From positions 47,095 through 111,094 of the forward strand of contig NZ_BAABHD010000001.1 of NCBI RefSeq assembly GCF_039541915.1: 64,000 nucleotides of DNA, read 5' to 3'. Under the pieces are notes generated by a model. It was given only the letters and a program-made list of their open reading frames with translations, did not search any database and was not told the origin of the DNA. Position 1 is the stretch's first letter. Each line of letters starts with the position of its first letter. Positions 32,155 through 40,853 of this stretch are shown here, one piece after another. A program made the position numbers and the translations under genes. Origin of the DNA: Nibrella saemangeumensis (lineage in GTDB: Bacteria > Bacteroidota > Bacteroidia > Cytophagales > Spirosomataceae).

Positions 32155-33852
32155 ATGTTAATGAAGTGTAGCAAACAGACCCTGATATACCCGGCCACTA
32201 TCGCAGCCTTATTGCTGGTCGGCTCCTTGTCTGCTTCGGCACAGGACGCCATGAATCAGATTCCTGCCGAAGCAAGAAATGTTGTGCAGTCCGTCAGACC
32301 TGAAGCCATCCGGGCGCATATGGGTTTTTTGGCCGATGATGCACTGGAAGGTCGCCGGCCTGGCACCCGTGGCTTTGCCCTGGCGGCTAATTACCTCCAG
32401 GCACAGTTTGAAGCCCTGGGACTGCAGCCTGCTGGTGAAAATAAAACGTACCGACAGGCTGTGCCGCTCCGCCGGGTGCAGGTGAACGAAGCGGCCAGTT
32501 CAATGGCTATCCTGCGTAAGGGGAGCGAACAAACGCTGGAGTACGGCAGGGGCTTTGTCCTTAGCCCCAACTTCGGCAAAGCTAACAGCGAAGTCATCGC
32601 ACCGGTTGTCTTTGTCGGGTTCGGAATTACAGCGCCGGAACTAAGCCACGACGATTACGAGAAGATCGACGTAAAAGGAAAAATAGTTGCGTACTTCAAC
32701 GGGGCTCCCACAAATTTCCCGTCCAACCAGCGAGCCTACTACAGTTCTACTTCCAAGCTGGAGAATGCAGTGGCCCACGGTGCCGTTGGGGTAATTTCCT
32801 TTAGCATTCCAACTGATCTGCGCACCCGCATGGAGGCAACGGCAACGCGGCTCCGGCAATCGCAGGGGGTAACCCGGTGGGTGGATAAGCAGGGACAGGC
32901 GCAGCGCACTAATCCGGAATTGCTGGGTGTCGCTACCGTCAGTGACTCTACCGCCCGCGCTATGTTTGCGGGAGCCAGCCGTTCGTTTGATGATGCCGTG
33001 GGCTGGGCTACGCGCAATACGCCCCAGGCATTTGCGTTGCCGGTGTCGGTGCGGATGCGTACTCAGACGACCATGGCACCCGACATCCGTGGCGAAAACG
33101 TGGTGGCAATTTTGCCCGGTACCGATCCTGTTCTGAAGAATGAATACGTAGTCCATGTGGCGCACCTGGATCACCTGGGTATTGGGAGACCGGTCAAAGG
33201 CGATTCCATCTTTAACGGGGCTCACGACAATGCGTCCGGTGTAGGCATTCTGCTGGAAACAGCCCGTCTGTATACCTCACTGCCGAATCGCCCGCGCCGG
33301 TCAATCGTATTTGTTGGTGTTACGGGTGAAGAATTGGGCCTGCTGGGATCCGATTATTTCGCCAGCAACCCGACCATGCCAGGGAGTATGGTGGCCAATT
33401 TCAGCCTGGATATGCCGTTCTTCTTCCACCCCCTGCTCGATATTGTACCCTACGGCGTCGAACATTCCAGCTTATCGCAGCCGGTGGGTATAGCCGCAGC
33501 TGCACTGGGTGTGGAGATTGCCGAAGATCCAATTCCAGAGCAGACGGTATTCATGCGCAGCGATCACTTCAGCTTTGTTCGCCAGGGTATTCCGGCGCTT
33601 TTTATTAAAAGCGGCTTCAAGACCGGCAAACCACAACTCGATGGCCGCAAAGTCAACCTCGACTGGCGCGGCACCATTTACCACTCGCCCCAGGACGACA
33701 TGAACCAGCCGTTCGACTTCCAGGCGGCCGCCAAACACGTTCAGTTGCAATTCCTGACCAGTTACCTTGTAGCTCAAGCGGACGCACGTCCGGTCTGGAA
33801 CAAAGGCGATTTTTTTGGTAATAAGTTCGGGAAGAAAAAAGAGGTGAAGTAG
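32155..33852 (+). CDS. M28 family metallopeptidase with PA domain
   Basis: 565 residues. A signal peptide (ALLLVGSLSASAQ) precedes the protein. There is a protease-associated (PA) insert (VIAPVVFVGFGITAPELSHD ... AVGVISFSIPT) and a C-terminal M28 di-zinc aminopeptidase: HLDHLG, HDNASGVGILLETAR (Asp), GVTGEELGLLGSDYF (Glu Glu) and MRSDHFSF (His). Periplasmic or secreted peptide trimming. TATCTTTG (32109-32116) is a -7 candidate, and a strong terminator follows at 33871-33915. Confidence 0.92.
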   Translation: MLMKCSKQTLIYPATIAALLLVGSLSASAQDAMNQIPAEARNVVQSVRPEAIRAHMGFLADDALEGRRPGTRGFALAANYLQAQFEALGLQPAGENKTYRQAVPLRRVQVNEAASSMAILRKGSEQTLEYGRGFVLSPNFGKANSEVIAPVVFVGFGITAPELSHDDYEKIDVKGKIVAYFNGAPTNFPSNQRAYYSSTSKLENAVAHGAVGVISFSIPTDLRTRMEATATRLRQSQGVTRWVDKQGQAQRTNPELLGVATVSDSTARAMFAGASRSFDDAVGWATRNTPQAFALPVSVRMRTQTTMAPDIRGENVVAILPGTDPVLKNEYVVHVAHLDHLGIGRPVKGDSIFNGAHDNASGVGILLETARLYTSLPNRPRRSIVFVGVTGEELGLLGSDYFASNPTMPGSMVANFSLDMPFFFHPLLDIVPYGVEHSSLSQPVGIAAAALGVEIAEDPIPEQTVFMRSDHFSFVRQGIPALFIKSGFKTGKPQLDGRKVNLDWRGTIYHSPQDDMNQPFDFQAAAKHVQLQFLTSYLVAQADARPVWNKGDFFGNKFGKKKEVK

Positions 33853-33870
33853 GAGAGTACTATTTAGCTT

Positions 33871-33915
33871 AAAGCAAATGGCCCGCACTACCTTCATGTG
33901 CAGGCCATTTGCTTT
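33871..33915. terminator. Bidirectional terminator between M28 and S41 genes
   Basis: AAAGCAAATGGCC (33871-33883) and GGCCATTTGCTTT (33903-33915) are exact reverse complements, 13 bp, lying between two convergent stop codons. Confidence 0.85.
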
Positions 33916-33927
33916 CTTAGAAGATTC

Positions 33928-34956
33928 TCAATCGACTTGTTGCTTCAGCCAATTCAAGGCTGCCTGGACGGTTACATCACTGGGCAGGTCCTCGTAGTTA
34001 TCCGCACTTCTGACAAAGACATCCGGCTTTACTTCCTGTTCGGTATAAATGCGCTTGTGCTTGTCGGCGATGTACGAGGTGCTCAGTAGGAAGTATCCCT
34101 GGTTTTTGGCGAATAGAAAGCCTTCCGTTGCATTACAGAATCCTGCAGTCGGCTCACCAAAAAGTCGGGTATTCTTTCTCTCCTTGAAGGCAACTGCCAG
34201 AATTTCCCCTGAGCTAACAGTAGACGGGCCAATTAATACAGCAATGGGAATAGTAGGATAGGTGCCACAGGTATTCTTTACAGTAGCCAGTGGTTTTGTT
34301 CCATCTACGGGTACTCCATTCGTTAGCATAGTAGGAACAAATGTTTTTTTGTCCCGGTCAACAGTATATGTAACAATGCCATCGCCGAACAAGGAACCAA
34401 CACCGGCTTGCATGGGTACGCTGTTGCCGCCGTTGTTCATGCGCAGGTCGACAATAAGTGCGCTGGGCGTTTGGCTCAGTAAGGCGCAAAGTGAGTCACG
34501 CAGGGAGTTGGCCCACTGATCAACAGCGTCCTGTTTGGTAACCTGCATGGCCGGAATTTTAAGATAGGCGACCTGATTAGCCAACATGGCTTTTTTGATA
34601 CGGGGCCCTTTCAAATACTCTTTTTTTATCCCTTCACTCATTCGGTCGGACGGGTTACGCGGGGGCGGAAACCGGTGCATCCGCTCGGTATTGGCAAACA
34701 TGCCGTGGTGGTCTTTTAGCTGGTCATAGGCGTAAACAAGGGCCAGAAAGACGTCGCTGTAGCTTTTGGCCGTTCTGGCTTTGTAATGAACGGAGTCTCT
34801 AATCGTTTTCCAGTCCAGGGGTTTGGCGTACAACGAGTGCTTTTGCATCAGGTATAACGCACTATCTACATACGTTTTTACCGAATCCGGGGTTTGTGCC
34901 CTCACAGTCGGCGAAAGTAGAAGATGGATAAAGAGTAGGATAGATACGGCTCTCAT
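33928..34956 (-). CDS. S41 family C-terminal processing-type peptidase
   Basis: 342 residues with a signal peptide (MRAVSILLFIHLLLSPTVRA). The S41 core is seen as VAYLKIPAMQVTKQDAVDQW, ALIVDLRMNNGGNSVPMQAG and STVSSGEILAVAFKERKNTR, where the Ser in SSGE and the following Lys are the catalytic dyad, then LFGEPTAGFCNATEGF. No PDZ domain is evident, so it resembles the short, secreted tricorn/CtpA-like members of Bacteroidota. Convergent with the M28 peptidase. Confidence 0.88.
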   Translation of the reverse strand: MRAVSILLFIHLLLSPTVRAQTPDSVKTYVDSALYLMQKHSLYAKPLDWKTIRDSVHYKARTAKSYSDVFLALVYAYDQLKDHHGMFANTERMHRFPPPRNPSDRMSEGIKKEYLKGPRIKKAMLANQVAYLKIPAMQVTKQDAVDQWANSLRDSLCALLSQTPSALIVDLRMNNGGNSVPMQAGVGSLFGDGIVTYTVDRDKKTFVPTMLTNGVPVDGTKPLATVKNTCGTYPTIPIAVLIGPSTVSSGEILAVAFKERKNTRLFGEPTAGFCNATEGFLFAKNQGYFLLSTSYIADKHKRIYTEQEVKPDVFVRSADNYEDLPSDVTVQAALNWLKQQVD

Positions 34957-35091
34957 CGTGTTGTGGATAGATGGTTATTGGCTCCCGCAAAACTACGACA
35001 GAGCAAGGCTTACCTATTAATTCGGTTAGTAAACGGCACGCTGACAGGCTTTTATTTTGGTAGTTTAGACATGGAGCGGGCCTGAAATAGC

Positions 35092-36117
35092 CTATTTCCA
35101 CTTCGCCCGTAACACCTCACCGGCCGCTTTGTCCTGGGGGCTGTATTGGTCGCGACGGCGGTCGGGCATGCCGGGGGGCTGGGGTGTCATGAACCATTTC
35201 CATAGAAAGCCGCCGGCAAACCAGGGCTGCGGCCAGACCGTCTCCATCAGGGCAGAATAGGCATTGGCCTGGGTTGTCGGGTTGGGGGTACAGGTGCTTT
35301 CTGACTCCCACGGTTGCCGGGCTCCGTAATCACAGGCACGGTAGCCGAATTCGGTGAACAGAATGGATTTCTGCTGTCGCTGACTGAACCGCTGGAGTTC
35401 TTTCAGATGCGTACGCCAGCCCCGGTTCAGAGCTGAAACGCTGGGTGTCTGGTCGTCGGAGAGGGGGAAGTAGGCATCAACGCCAACGTAGTCGAGTTGT
35501 TTCCAGAACGGAATTTTGTCGTAGCGGTCCCAATTGGCTGCGTACGTGAGCTTACCGTGATACACCTGCCGGACCTGATCGATGAGCCGGCTCCAGTAAG
35601 CGGGCCGGGCCACCGCAAAGCGGTCGAGCTCAGTGGTAATGCAGTACAGATCTACCTTCAGGGAATCGGCCAGTTTGGCGCATTCGAGAACGTATCTGGT
35701 GTAATCAGCTTCGAAGGTCTGCCAGTCCTCTTCGCGGGTGAACTCCAGGTCGAGATGCGAGCCACCCTGCATCCAGACATGCGGCTTCAGCATGACTTTC
35801 AGACCCTGTTGCTGCGCCATCCGGATGGTTTCTTTCACGCCGGCGGGTGTTTCGCCCCACCACTGCTGGTTGCGCCGGGTTTCGGTCCAGGGATGATAAA
35901 AATGCGCTTCTCCCTTGCGGTTGAACCCGTACGGCACAACGGCCACCCAATCGCCACCCATGGCTTTTACATCGGCCAGACTTTCCGGGCCGGTTGGCCG
36001 GGGGGGCGCTACCAGGTTTACGCCTTTCAGCTTAGGTCCGTTATGCACAAACTCCGCCGAGGTCTGGCAGGAAAAGAGTAACCAGCTTCCTAAAAGTATT
36101 GACCACCAAATGAGCAT
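35092..36117 (-). CDS. GH113-like glycoside hydrolase lipoprotein
   Basis: 341 residues. A short signal with lipobox LLFSC makes it an outer-surface lipoprotein. The (beta/alpha)8 pattern shows LKGVNLVAPPRPTGPESLAD, DWVAVVPYGFNRKGEAHFYH and LKVMLKPHVWMQGGSHLDLE. The candidate acid/base Glu is in ITTELDRF and the nucleophile in LFTEFGYRACDYGA. This arrangement fits GH113/GH26-clan beta-mannanases, but substrate specificity is inferred only. Divergent from sdaA. Confidence 0.78.
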   Translation of the reverse strand: MLIWWSILLGSWLLFSCQTSAEFVHNGPKLKGVNLVAPPRPTGPESLADVKAMGGDWVAVVPYGFNRKGEAHFYHPWTETRRNQQWWGETPAGVKETIRMAQQQGLKVMLKPHVWMQGGSHLDLEFTREEDWQTFEADYTRYVLECAKLADSLKVDLYCITTELDRFAVARPAYWSRLIDQVRQVYHGKLTYAANWDRYDKIPFWKQLDYVGVDAYFPLSDDQTPSVSALNRGWRTHLKELQRFSQRQQKSILFTEFGYRACDYGARQPWESESTCTPNPTTQANAYSALMETVWPQPWFAGGFLWKWFMTPQPPGMPDRRRDQYSPQDKAAGEVLRAKWK

Positions 36118-36181
36118 TTTCTAAGGATTATACGTTCGTATATTTGACGATACAACTTCATCAACTTTTAGGAAAATAACA

Positions 36182-37564
36182 ATGAACCCTGCACCGATTA
36201 CTACTTCGGTATTTGATTTGTTTAAAGTGGGACCGGGGCCATCCAGTTCGCACACGATTGGTCCCATGAAAGCGGCTTTCGATTTCCGGCAGCGGCTGGC
36301 TCAGTTGTCCGATGATGAACTGCAACGGACCGATGCCATTCACATCCAATTATACGGCTCGCTGAGCGCCACCGGCAAAGGGCACGGCACCGACCGCGCT
36401 ATTGTAGCCGGCTTGCTCGGCTGGCAACCCGAAACGTCGGACCCCGACGAACTGCTACGGCTGCTCAAAGATCCAACGGTGACCTACCCGGTTCAGGTTC
36501 GGGACCGGGTGTTTTGTGTACGGCCGGAGCATATTTATTTTAACAGAAAACGCTACGAGTCGCCCTACGCCAACACCATGGTGCTGCAACTGACCGGTGC
36601 TCAGGGGGTGATTACGGAGGAGGAATATTATTCCATCGGTGGCGGCTTCATCCTCCGAAAGGGTGAGCCTGCGGAGTCGGAGACCTCCCGGTCAATTAAC
36701 CTGCCTTACCCTTACAGCAGCATGAACGAGCTGAAGGCGCAACTGAAGCAGAACAAATTAGAGTTGGCAGAGCTGATGCTGGCCAACGAGATGGCGGTTA
36801 CCGGCCAATCCCGCAAAGAAATCAACCAGCGCATTGATGATAGTCTGGAGTTTATGCACAAGGCGGTCCGGCGGGGTCTGCGGCATAAAGGGGTGCTGCC
36901 TGGTTCCATCAAACTGCACCGCAAAGCACCGGTTTTGTATAAGCAGGCGCGGGGGTTAGCGCAGTCATCAGACAGTTTTCTGATTTTTCTAAACGCCTAC
37001 TGTCTGGCGGCTTCGGAAGAAAATGCGGCCGGTGGTATTGTGGTAACGGCACCGACATCAGGCGCTTCGGGGGTGATCCCGGGTCTGACCTATCTGGCCA
37101 AGCATCATTTCCACTACGATAAAACAACCCTGCGCAATGGTATGCTGGCAGCAGCGGCCGTAGGTTTTCTGGTGAAGCACAATGCCAGTATCTCCGGTGC
37201 CGAAATGGGCTGCATGGGCGAAATCGGAACAGCATCGGCCATGGGAGCCGCTTTTCTGACCTATGCCGCCGGTCATAAAATTGACGCCGTTGAATCGGCG
37301 GCTGAAATTGGAATCGAACACCACCTGGGTATGACCTGCGATCCCATCGGCGGCTACGTGCAGATTCCCTGCATCGAGCGCAACGCCATGGGCGCCGTGA
37401 AAGCTTATAACGCTTTTCTGCTGGCTACGTCGGGCACGCCCTCGTTTCAGAAGATATCGCTGGATTCAGTCATTAAAGTGATGAAAGCGACCGGCCGCGA
37501 TATGTCGACCAAATACAAGGAAACCTCGGAAGCCGGATTGGCTTTGAGTGCAACGGAGTGTTAG
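36182..37564 (+). CDS. sdaA: L-serine ammonia-lyase (iron-sulfur type)
   Basis: 460 residues, a single-chain fused alpha and beta domain form. It deaminates serine to pyruvate with a [4Fe-4S] cluster. The beta domain starts FDLFKVGPGPSSSHTIGPMK. The alpha domain contains VVTAPTSGASGVIPGLTYLA, ISGAEMGCMGEIGTASAMGA (cluster Cys) and MTCDPIGGYVQIPCIERNAM (two further Cys). TATATTTG at 36139-36146 is a -7 candidate 36 bp before the ATG. Cytoplasmic. Confidence 0.95.
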   Translation: MNPAPITTSVFDLFKVGPGPSSSHTIGPMKAAFDFRQRLAQLSDDELQRTDAIHIQLYGSLSATGKGHGTDRAIVAGLLGWQPETSDPDELLRLLKDPTVTYPVQVRDRVFCVRPEHIYFNRKRYESPYANTMVLQLTGAQGVITEEEYYSIGGGFILRKGEPAESETSRSINLPYPYSSMNELKAQLKQNKLELAELMLANEMAVTGQSRKEINQRIDDSLEFMHKAVRRGLRHKGVLPGSIKLHRKAPVLYKQARGLAQSSDSFLIFLNAYCLAASEENAAGGIVVTAPTSGASGVIPGLTYLAKHHFHYDKTTLRNGMLAAAAVGFLVKHNASISGAEMGCMGEIGTASAMGAAFLTYAAGHKIDAVESAAEIGIEHHLGMTCDPIGGYVQIPCIERNAMGAVKAYNAFLLATSGTPSFQKISLDSVIKVMKATGRDMSTKYKETSEAGLALSATEC

Positions 37565-37623
37565 AAAGGGTAATTTAGGCGGGTAGGTGACTTTTGTTTT
37601 TGTAGTTTTTGTCATTCTGTCGC

Positions 37624-37696
37624 TTTGTCATCCCGACGATAGGAGGGATCTTAGTCGTAAGCCACTACTGAGATCCCTCCTGCGTCGGGATGACAA
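37624..37696. repeat. Inverted repeat with GTCATCCCGACG arms
   Basis: The left arm (37624-37655) and the right arm (37665-37696) pair over 15 + 11 bp (TTTGTCATCCCGACG and AGGAGGGATCT), with a small internal mismatch. It lies between sdaA and the FG-GAP gene. Words of this kind (GTCATCCCGACG..AGGAGGGATCT) recur in Bacteroidota genomes as dispersed palindromic repeats, from memory and unchecked. Confidence 0.8.
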
Positions 37697-37722
37697 AAAC
37701 AGCCTAACCCCTCCAACCCTCC

Positions 37723-38853
37723 ATGAAAACCCTGTTACTAATCACCGGCATTACCCTGCTGACCAGCATTACCTATCAACCAGCGCCCCCGGTTCGCTTC
37801 ACCCGCTATTTTGTAGCCGCCGAAAGTTATGAATCCGTTGGGGTGGTGGATGTCAACAAAGACGGTCGCCCTGACCTGGTTTCCGGTGATTTCTGGTACG
37901 AGAATGCTGCCGACCCGAAAGCGTTGTTCCGCAAACGTCACCTCATTGGTAACCAGAAGCGCTTTGACCAGTATTACGACGACTTCTCCACCATACCGCT
38001 GGATGTGAACAAAGACGGAAACATTGATGTCCTTACCGGCGGCTGGTTTGGCGCTACCTTACGCTGGCTGGAGAATCCCGGTCCGGGTAAGGAAAAGCAG
38101 TGGACCATTCATGACATCGGCAATGTTGGCAATGTCGAAACGGTACGGGCGTGGGATGTAGACGGTGACGGCATCATCGAAATTGTGCCTAACAACCCGA
38201 ACCACCCATTGAAGTATTTCAAGCTCGGACAGAATAGTACCTTCAGCCAGATCAATGTGGCTCCTACGCAAGGTCATGGTTTAGGCTTTGGCGATGTCAA
38301 CGACGACGGCAAGGGTGATTTTATCGTCAGCGATGGCTGGCTCGAAGCGCCCAACTGGACATTACACAAAGAGTTTGCGCTGGGTACAGCCAGCGTTCCC
38401 ATTCTGGTCGTCGATGTCAACGGCGATAAGAAGAGCGACATGATTGTCGGACAGGGGCATGGCTACGGCCTGCACTGGTACGAGCAGACGCTGGACGAGC
38501 AGGGCAGACGGAGCTGGAAGAAGAACACCATTGACGACAAAAATTCCCAATACCACGTGATGGAGTGGGCCGATATCACCGGCGACGGCAAACCGGAGCT
38601 CATCACCGGCAAGCGTTACCGCGCCCACAACGACAATGACCCTGGGGCCTACGATCATGTAGGACTCTATTACTTCACCTGGAACGGCAAAACCTTCGAA
38701 AAGCACACCATTTCCTACGGTCAGCCTGGCGTTGGCAAAGGTACCGGCATCTATTTCGCTCTCGCCGACCTCCGCGGCACCGGTCGACCCGACATTATTG
38801 TTGCCGGCAAGGATGGGCTGGAGATTTTCTTCAACGAAGGAGCAGGTAGGTAG
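37723..38853 (+). CDS. FG-GAP/VCBS repeat secreted protein
   Basis: 376 residues. The signal peptide is MKTLLLITGITLLTSITYQP. Seven calcium-binding FG-GAP/VCBS repeats follow with D-x-N-x-D-G type loops: VDVNKDGRPDLVSGDF, LDVNKDGNIDVLTGGW, WDVDGDGIIEIVPNN, FGDVNDDGKGDFIVSDG, VVDVNGDKKSDMIVGQG, WADITGDGKPELITGK, LADLRGTGRPDIIVAG. The protein should fold as a seven-bladed beta-propeller and is secreted or surface bound. Binding partner unknown. Confidence 0.9.
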   Translation: MKTLLLITGITLLTSITYQPAPPVRFTRYFVAAESYESVGVVDVNKDGRPDLVSGDFWYENAADPKALFRKRHLIGNQKRFDQYYDDFSTIPLDVNKDGNIDVLTGGWFGATLRWLENPGPGKEKQWTIHDIGNVGNVETVRAWDVDGDGIIEIVPNNPNHPLKYFKLGQNSTFSQINVAPTQGHGLGFGDVNDDGKGDFIVSDGWLEAPNWTLHKEFALGTASVPILVVDVNGDKKSDMIVGQGHGYGLHWYEQTLDEQGRRSWKKNTIDDKNSQYHVMEWADITGDGKPELITGKRYRAHNDNDPGAYDHVGLYYFTWNGKTFEKHTISYGQPGVGKGTGIYFALADLRGTGRPDIIVAGKDGLEIFFNEGAGR

Positions 38854-38887
38854 CAAGCAGTGAGCAAACTGCCCACTGCCTACTTGA
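38847..38887. repeat. Imperfect inverted repeat at convergent gene ends
   Basis: GTAGG-N6-GCAGTGAGCA against CTGCCCACTGCCTAC on the other side. It overlaps the FG-GAP stop and the Do-like protease stop and probably acts as a terminator. Confidence 0.45.
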
Positions 38888-39905
38888 GTTCTCCCGGTAC
38901 CACCACTACCTCTTTCCGCAGGTTCTGATGGAGTACGGAAATGGGAAGCCGCTGGCCGATGGTGTCTTCAGTAAGTAGCCGGTGCAGGTCATCGACGGTG
39001 GCGACGGGTTGGTTGTTGAAACCGACTATAATATCGCCGGGCTGGAGTTCGGTATTGTAGGCAATGCCGTCGGGCTCCAGGCTGGCAATCAGGACGCCGG
39101 TTTTGGCGTTCAATTGGTTGTATTGCTTGATGCGCTCGGTCAGGTTGATGAGTTGGCCCGCAATACCCAGATACCCCCGGCGAACGCGGCCATGCATGAT
39201 CAGCTTGCCGGCAACCAGAGCCGTCAGGTTAGACGATACGGCAAAGCAGATACCCTGCGCGGGCAAGATAACAGCCGTATTGACACCAATTACATCGCCG
39301 TGCGAGTTAACCAGCGGTCCACCCGAGTTGCCGGGATTCAGCGAAGCATCTGTCTGAATGACATCGTCAATCATCCGGCCCGACTCTGAGCGGAGGGTGC
39401 GCCCCAGGGCGCTCACTACCCCTGCCGTCAGCGAATACTGAAAACCAAAAGGGTTACCAACGGCAATGGCAATCTGACCGACCTGCACCTGCTTGGAATC
39501 GGCAAAGCGGATGCCCCGTAGACCCTCACCATAGATCTTGATAACGGCAATGTCGGTAGCCGCATCACGCCCAACGAGTGTGGCATCAAGCTCCCGGCCG
39601 TCGGGGAGGGCAACCTCTATTTTATTGGCATCGGCTACGACATGGTTGTTGGTAATGACGTAGCCATCGCTGGAGATGATAAAGCCCGAGCCGGTGCCTT
39701 CGTCACCCCGGCCGCGTCGGCGGGGATTATCGGGCTGACCGCTTGCTTTCCGGCCGCTGACCTTAATCTGCACCACCGACGGGCTCACTTTTTTGGCTAC
39801 ATTTACAACGGTATTGGAATAGGCATCCAGCAACGGAGCATCCTCCTCGGCCTGTCCGAACGAGTTCGACGGCGTATCGGCGAACGAAATAAACTGGGTT
39901 TCCAT
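38880..39905 (-). CDS. Do-like (S1C) serine protease with PDZ domain
   Basis: 341 residues from ATG 39905; ATG 39968 would add 21 residues. The trypsin-like domain has the triad H in VITNNHVV, D in AATDIAVIKI and S in NPGNSGGPL. A PDZ domain follows (RGYLGIAGQLINLTERIKQY ... LQPGDIIVGFNNQPVATVDD). Unlike DegP/HtrA there is no N-terminal signal peptide or membrane helix at either start, so it may be cytoplasmic. The length is short for HtrA (one PDZ domain). Confidence 0.88.
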   Translation of the reverse strand: METQFISFADTPSNSFGQAEEDAPLLDAYSNTVVNVAKKVSPSVVQIKVSGRKASGQPDNPRRRGRGDEGTGSGFIISSDGYVITNNHVVADANKIEVALPDGRELDATLVGRDAATDIAVIKIYGEGLRGIRFADSKQVQVGQIAIAVGNPFGFQYSLTAGVVSALGRTLRSESGRMIDDVIQTDASLNPGNSGGPLVNSHGDVIGVNTAVILPAQGICFAVSSNLTALVAGKLIMHGRVRRGYLGIAGQLINLTERIKQYNQLNAKTGVLIASLEPDGIAYNTELQPGDIIVGFNNQPVATVDDLHRLLTEDTIGQRLPISVLHQNLRKEVVVVPGELK

Positions 39906-40074
39906 AACAGAGATTGGTCTTAGTACATGATTAGAGTCATACGCCAAAGGCCGTACCAGACTTGCCATGTTTTAGTAAGCGGTTGTCCATCAGTCACTTT
40001 GGCAGGTATTTACGTTCCGCCAGCTATCAGATCGCTAAAACCATTCCTATTCCGGTTAAATCGTCCTGAAGACT

Positions 40075-40257
40075 ATGACGTTTGAAGAGTACCTGATACA
40101 AAAGAAAATCGACAGATCCCAGTTTCAGGCCGCAGAGCCTGAGGTGTATAGCGAGTGGAAAATCCTCTTTGAACAGATGCATCCGGAGAGTTTCACTACG
40201 CACAAGAAGTTTTTAATCAATAAAATACGGCGTAAATACCTGCTGCGCGATTCTTGA
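40075..40257 (+). CDS. Small conserved hypothetical protein, 60 aa
   Basis: 60 residues: MTFEEYLIQKKIDRSQFQAA then a helical part and FLINKIRRKYLLRDS. The ATG at 40075 is followed by a normal codon pattern, and the gene faces no competing frame. It is a short, charged helical protein of the type common in Bacteroidota (family not named here). Located 121 bp before the DUF4332 gene. Function unknown. Confidence 0.6.
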   Translation: MTFEEYLIQKKIDRSQFQAAEPEVYSEWKILFEQMHPESFTTHKKFLINKIRRKYLLRDS

Positions 40258-40313
40258 TTTTTATCTCAAATAAACGCCAGTTAAATGTTAGTTAAATAAT
40301 TGATTAGTAGTTT

Positions 40314-40341
40314 TTTGTATGAACGGAGGAGTTTAGTTTTG
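40314..40341 (+). promoter_or_regulatory. Promoter candidate for the DUF4332 gene
   Basis: TTTG (40314-40317) and TAGTTTTG (40334-40341), 16-nt spacer, shorter than the usual 19-21. Confidence 0.35.
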
Positions 40342-40378
40342 TCATGTATTAATTGCCAAACACAAAACCCTCAAAACT

Positions 40379-40786
40379 ATGACTGTTGTAGTTGCCGAAT
40401 TGAAAGGTATCACTGAAGCTATCCTGGCGTCTTTAAAAGCTCAGGGAATTGACAATAGTGCTGAACTGCTCGAAGCAGGTAAAACAACAAAAGGTCGTAA
40501 AACGCTGGCTGAGACCGCCGGTGTGCCGACCAGCGATATTCTTGAACTGGTAAACCGCGCCGATCTGGCTCGTGTCAAAGGCGTTGGGCGTGTATACGCC
40601 GATCTGCTGGAAGAAGCTGGTGTGGATACCGTGAAGGAACTGGCTCGTCGTTCGCCGGCTAACCTGCACGCCAAAATTGAGGAAATAAACAGTGCCAAGC
40701 AGTTGGCCCAGCGTATTCCTACGTTAGGTCAGGTTGAGGATTTTGTGGCGCAGGCCAAAGAACTGCCGGGTATGGTGGAGTATTAA
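40379..40786 (+). CDS. DUF4332 helix-hairpin-helix protein
   Basis: 135 residues. Two helix-hairpin-helix like segments can be seen: LKGITEAILASLKAQGIDNS near the start, and NRADLARVKGVGRVYADLLE with GVDTVKELARRSPANLHAKI in the middle, as in DUF4332. Such HhH folds bind DNA or proteins without a known catalytic site. Cytoplasmic. A strong terminator follows. Confidence 0.9.
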   Translation: MTVVVAELKGITEAILASLKAQGIDNSAELLEAGKTTKGRKTLAETAGVPTSDILELVNRADLARVKGVGRVYADLLEEAGVDTVKELARRSPANLHAKIEEINSAKQLAQRIPTLGQVEDFVAQAKELPGMVEY

Positions 40787-40806
40787 TTCAAATAGAAGTA
40801 TATAAG

Positions 40807-40848
40807 CAAAGAGCCGGTAGCTGCACAGTTACCGGCTCTTTGTTTTTT
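40807..40848. terminator. Terminator between DUF4332 and cdaA
   Basis: CAAAGAGCCGGTAGCTG (40807-40823) and CAGTTACCGGCTCTTTG (40826-40842) pair with one mismatch; six T follow. Confidence 0.85.
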
Positions 40849-40853
40849 GCCGC

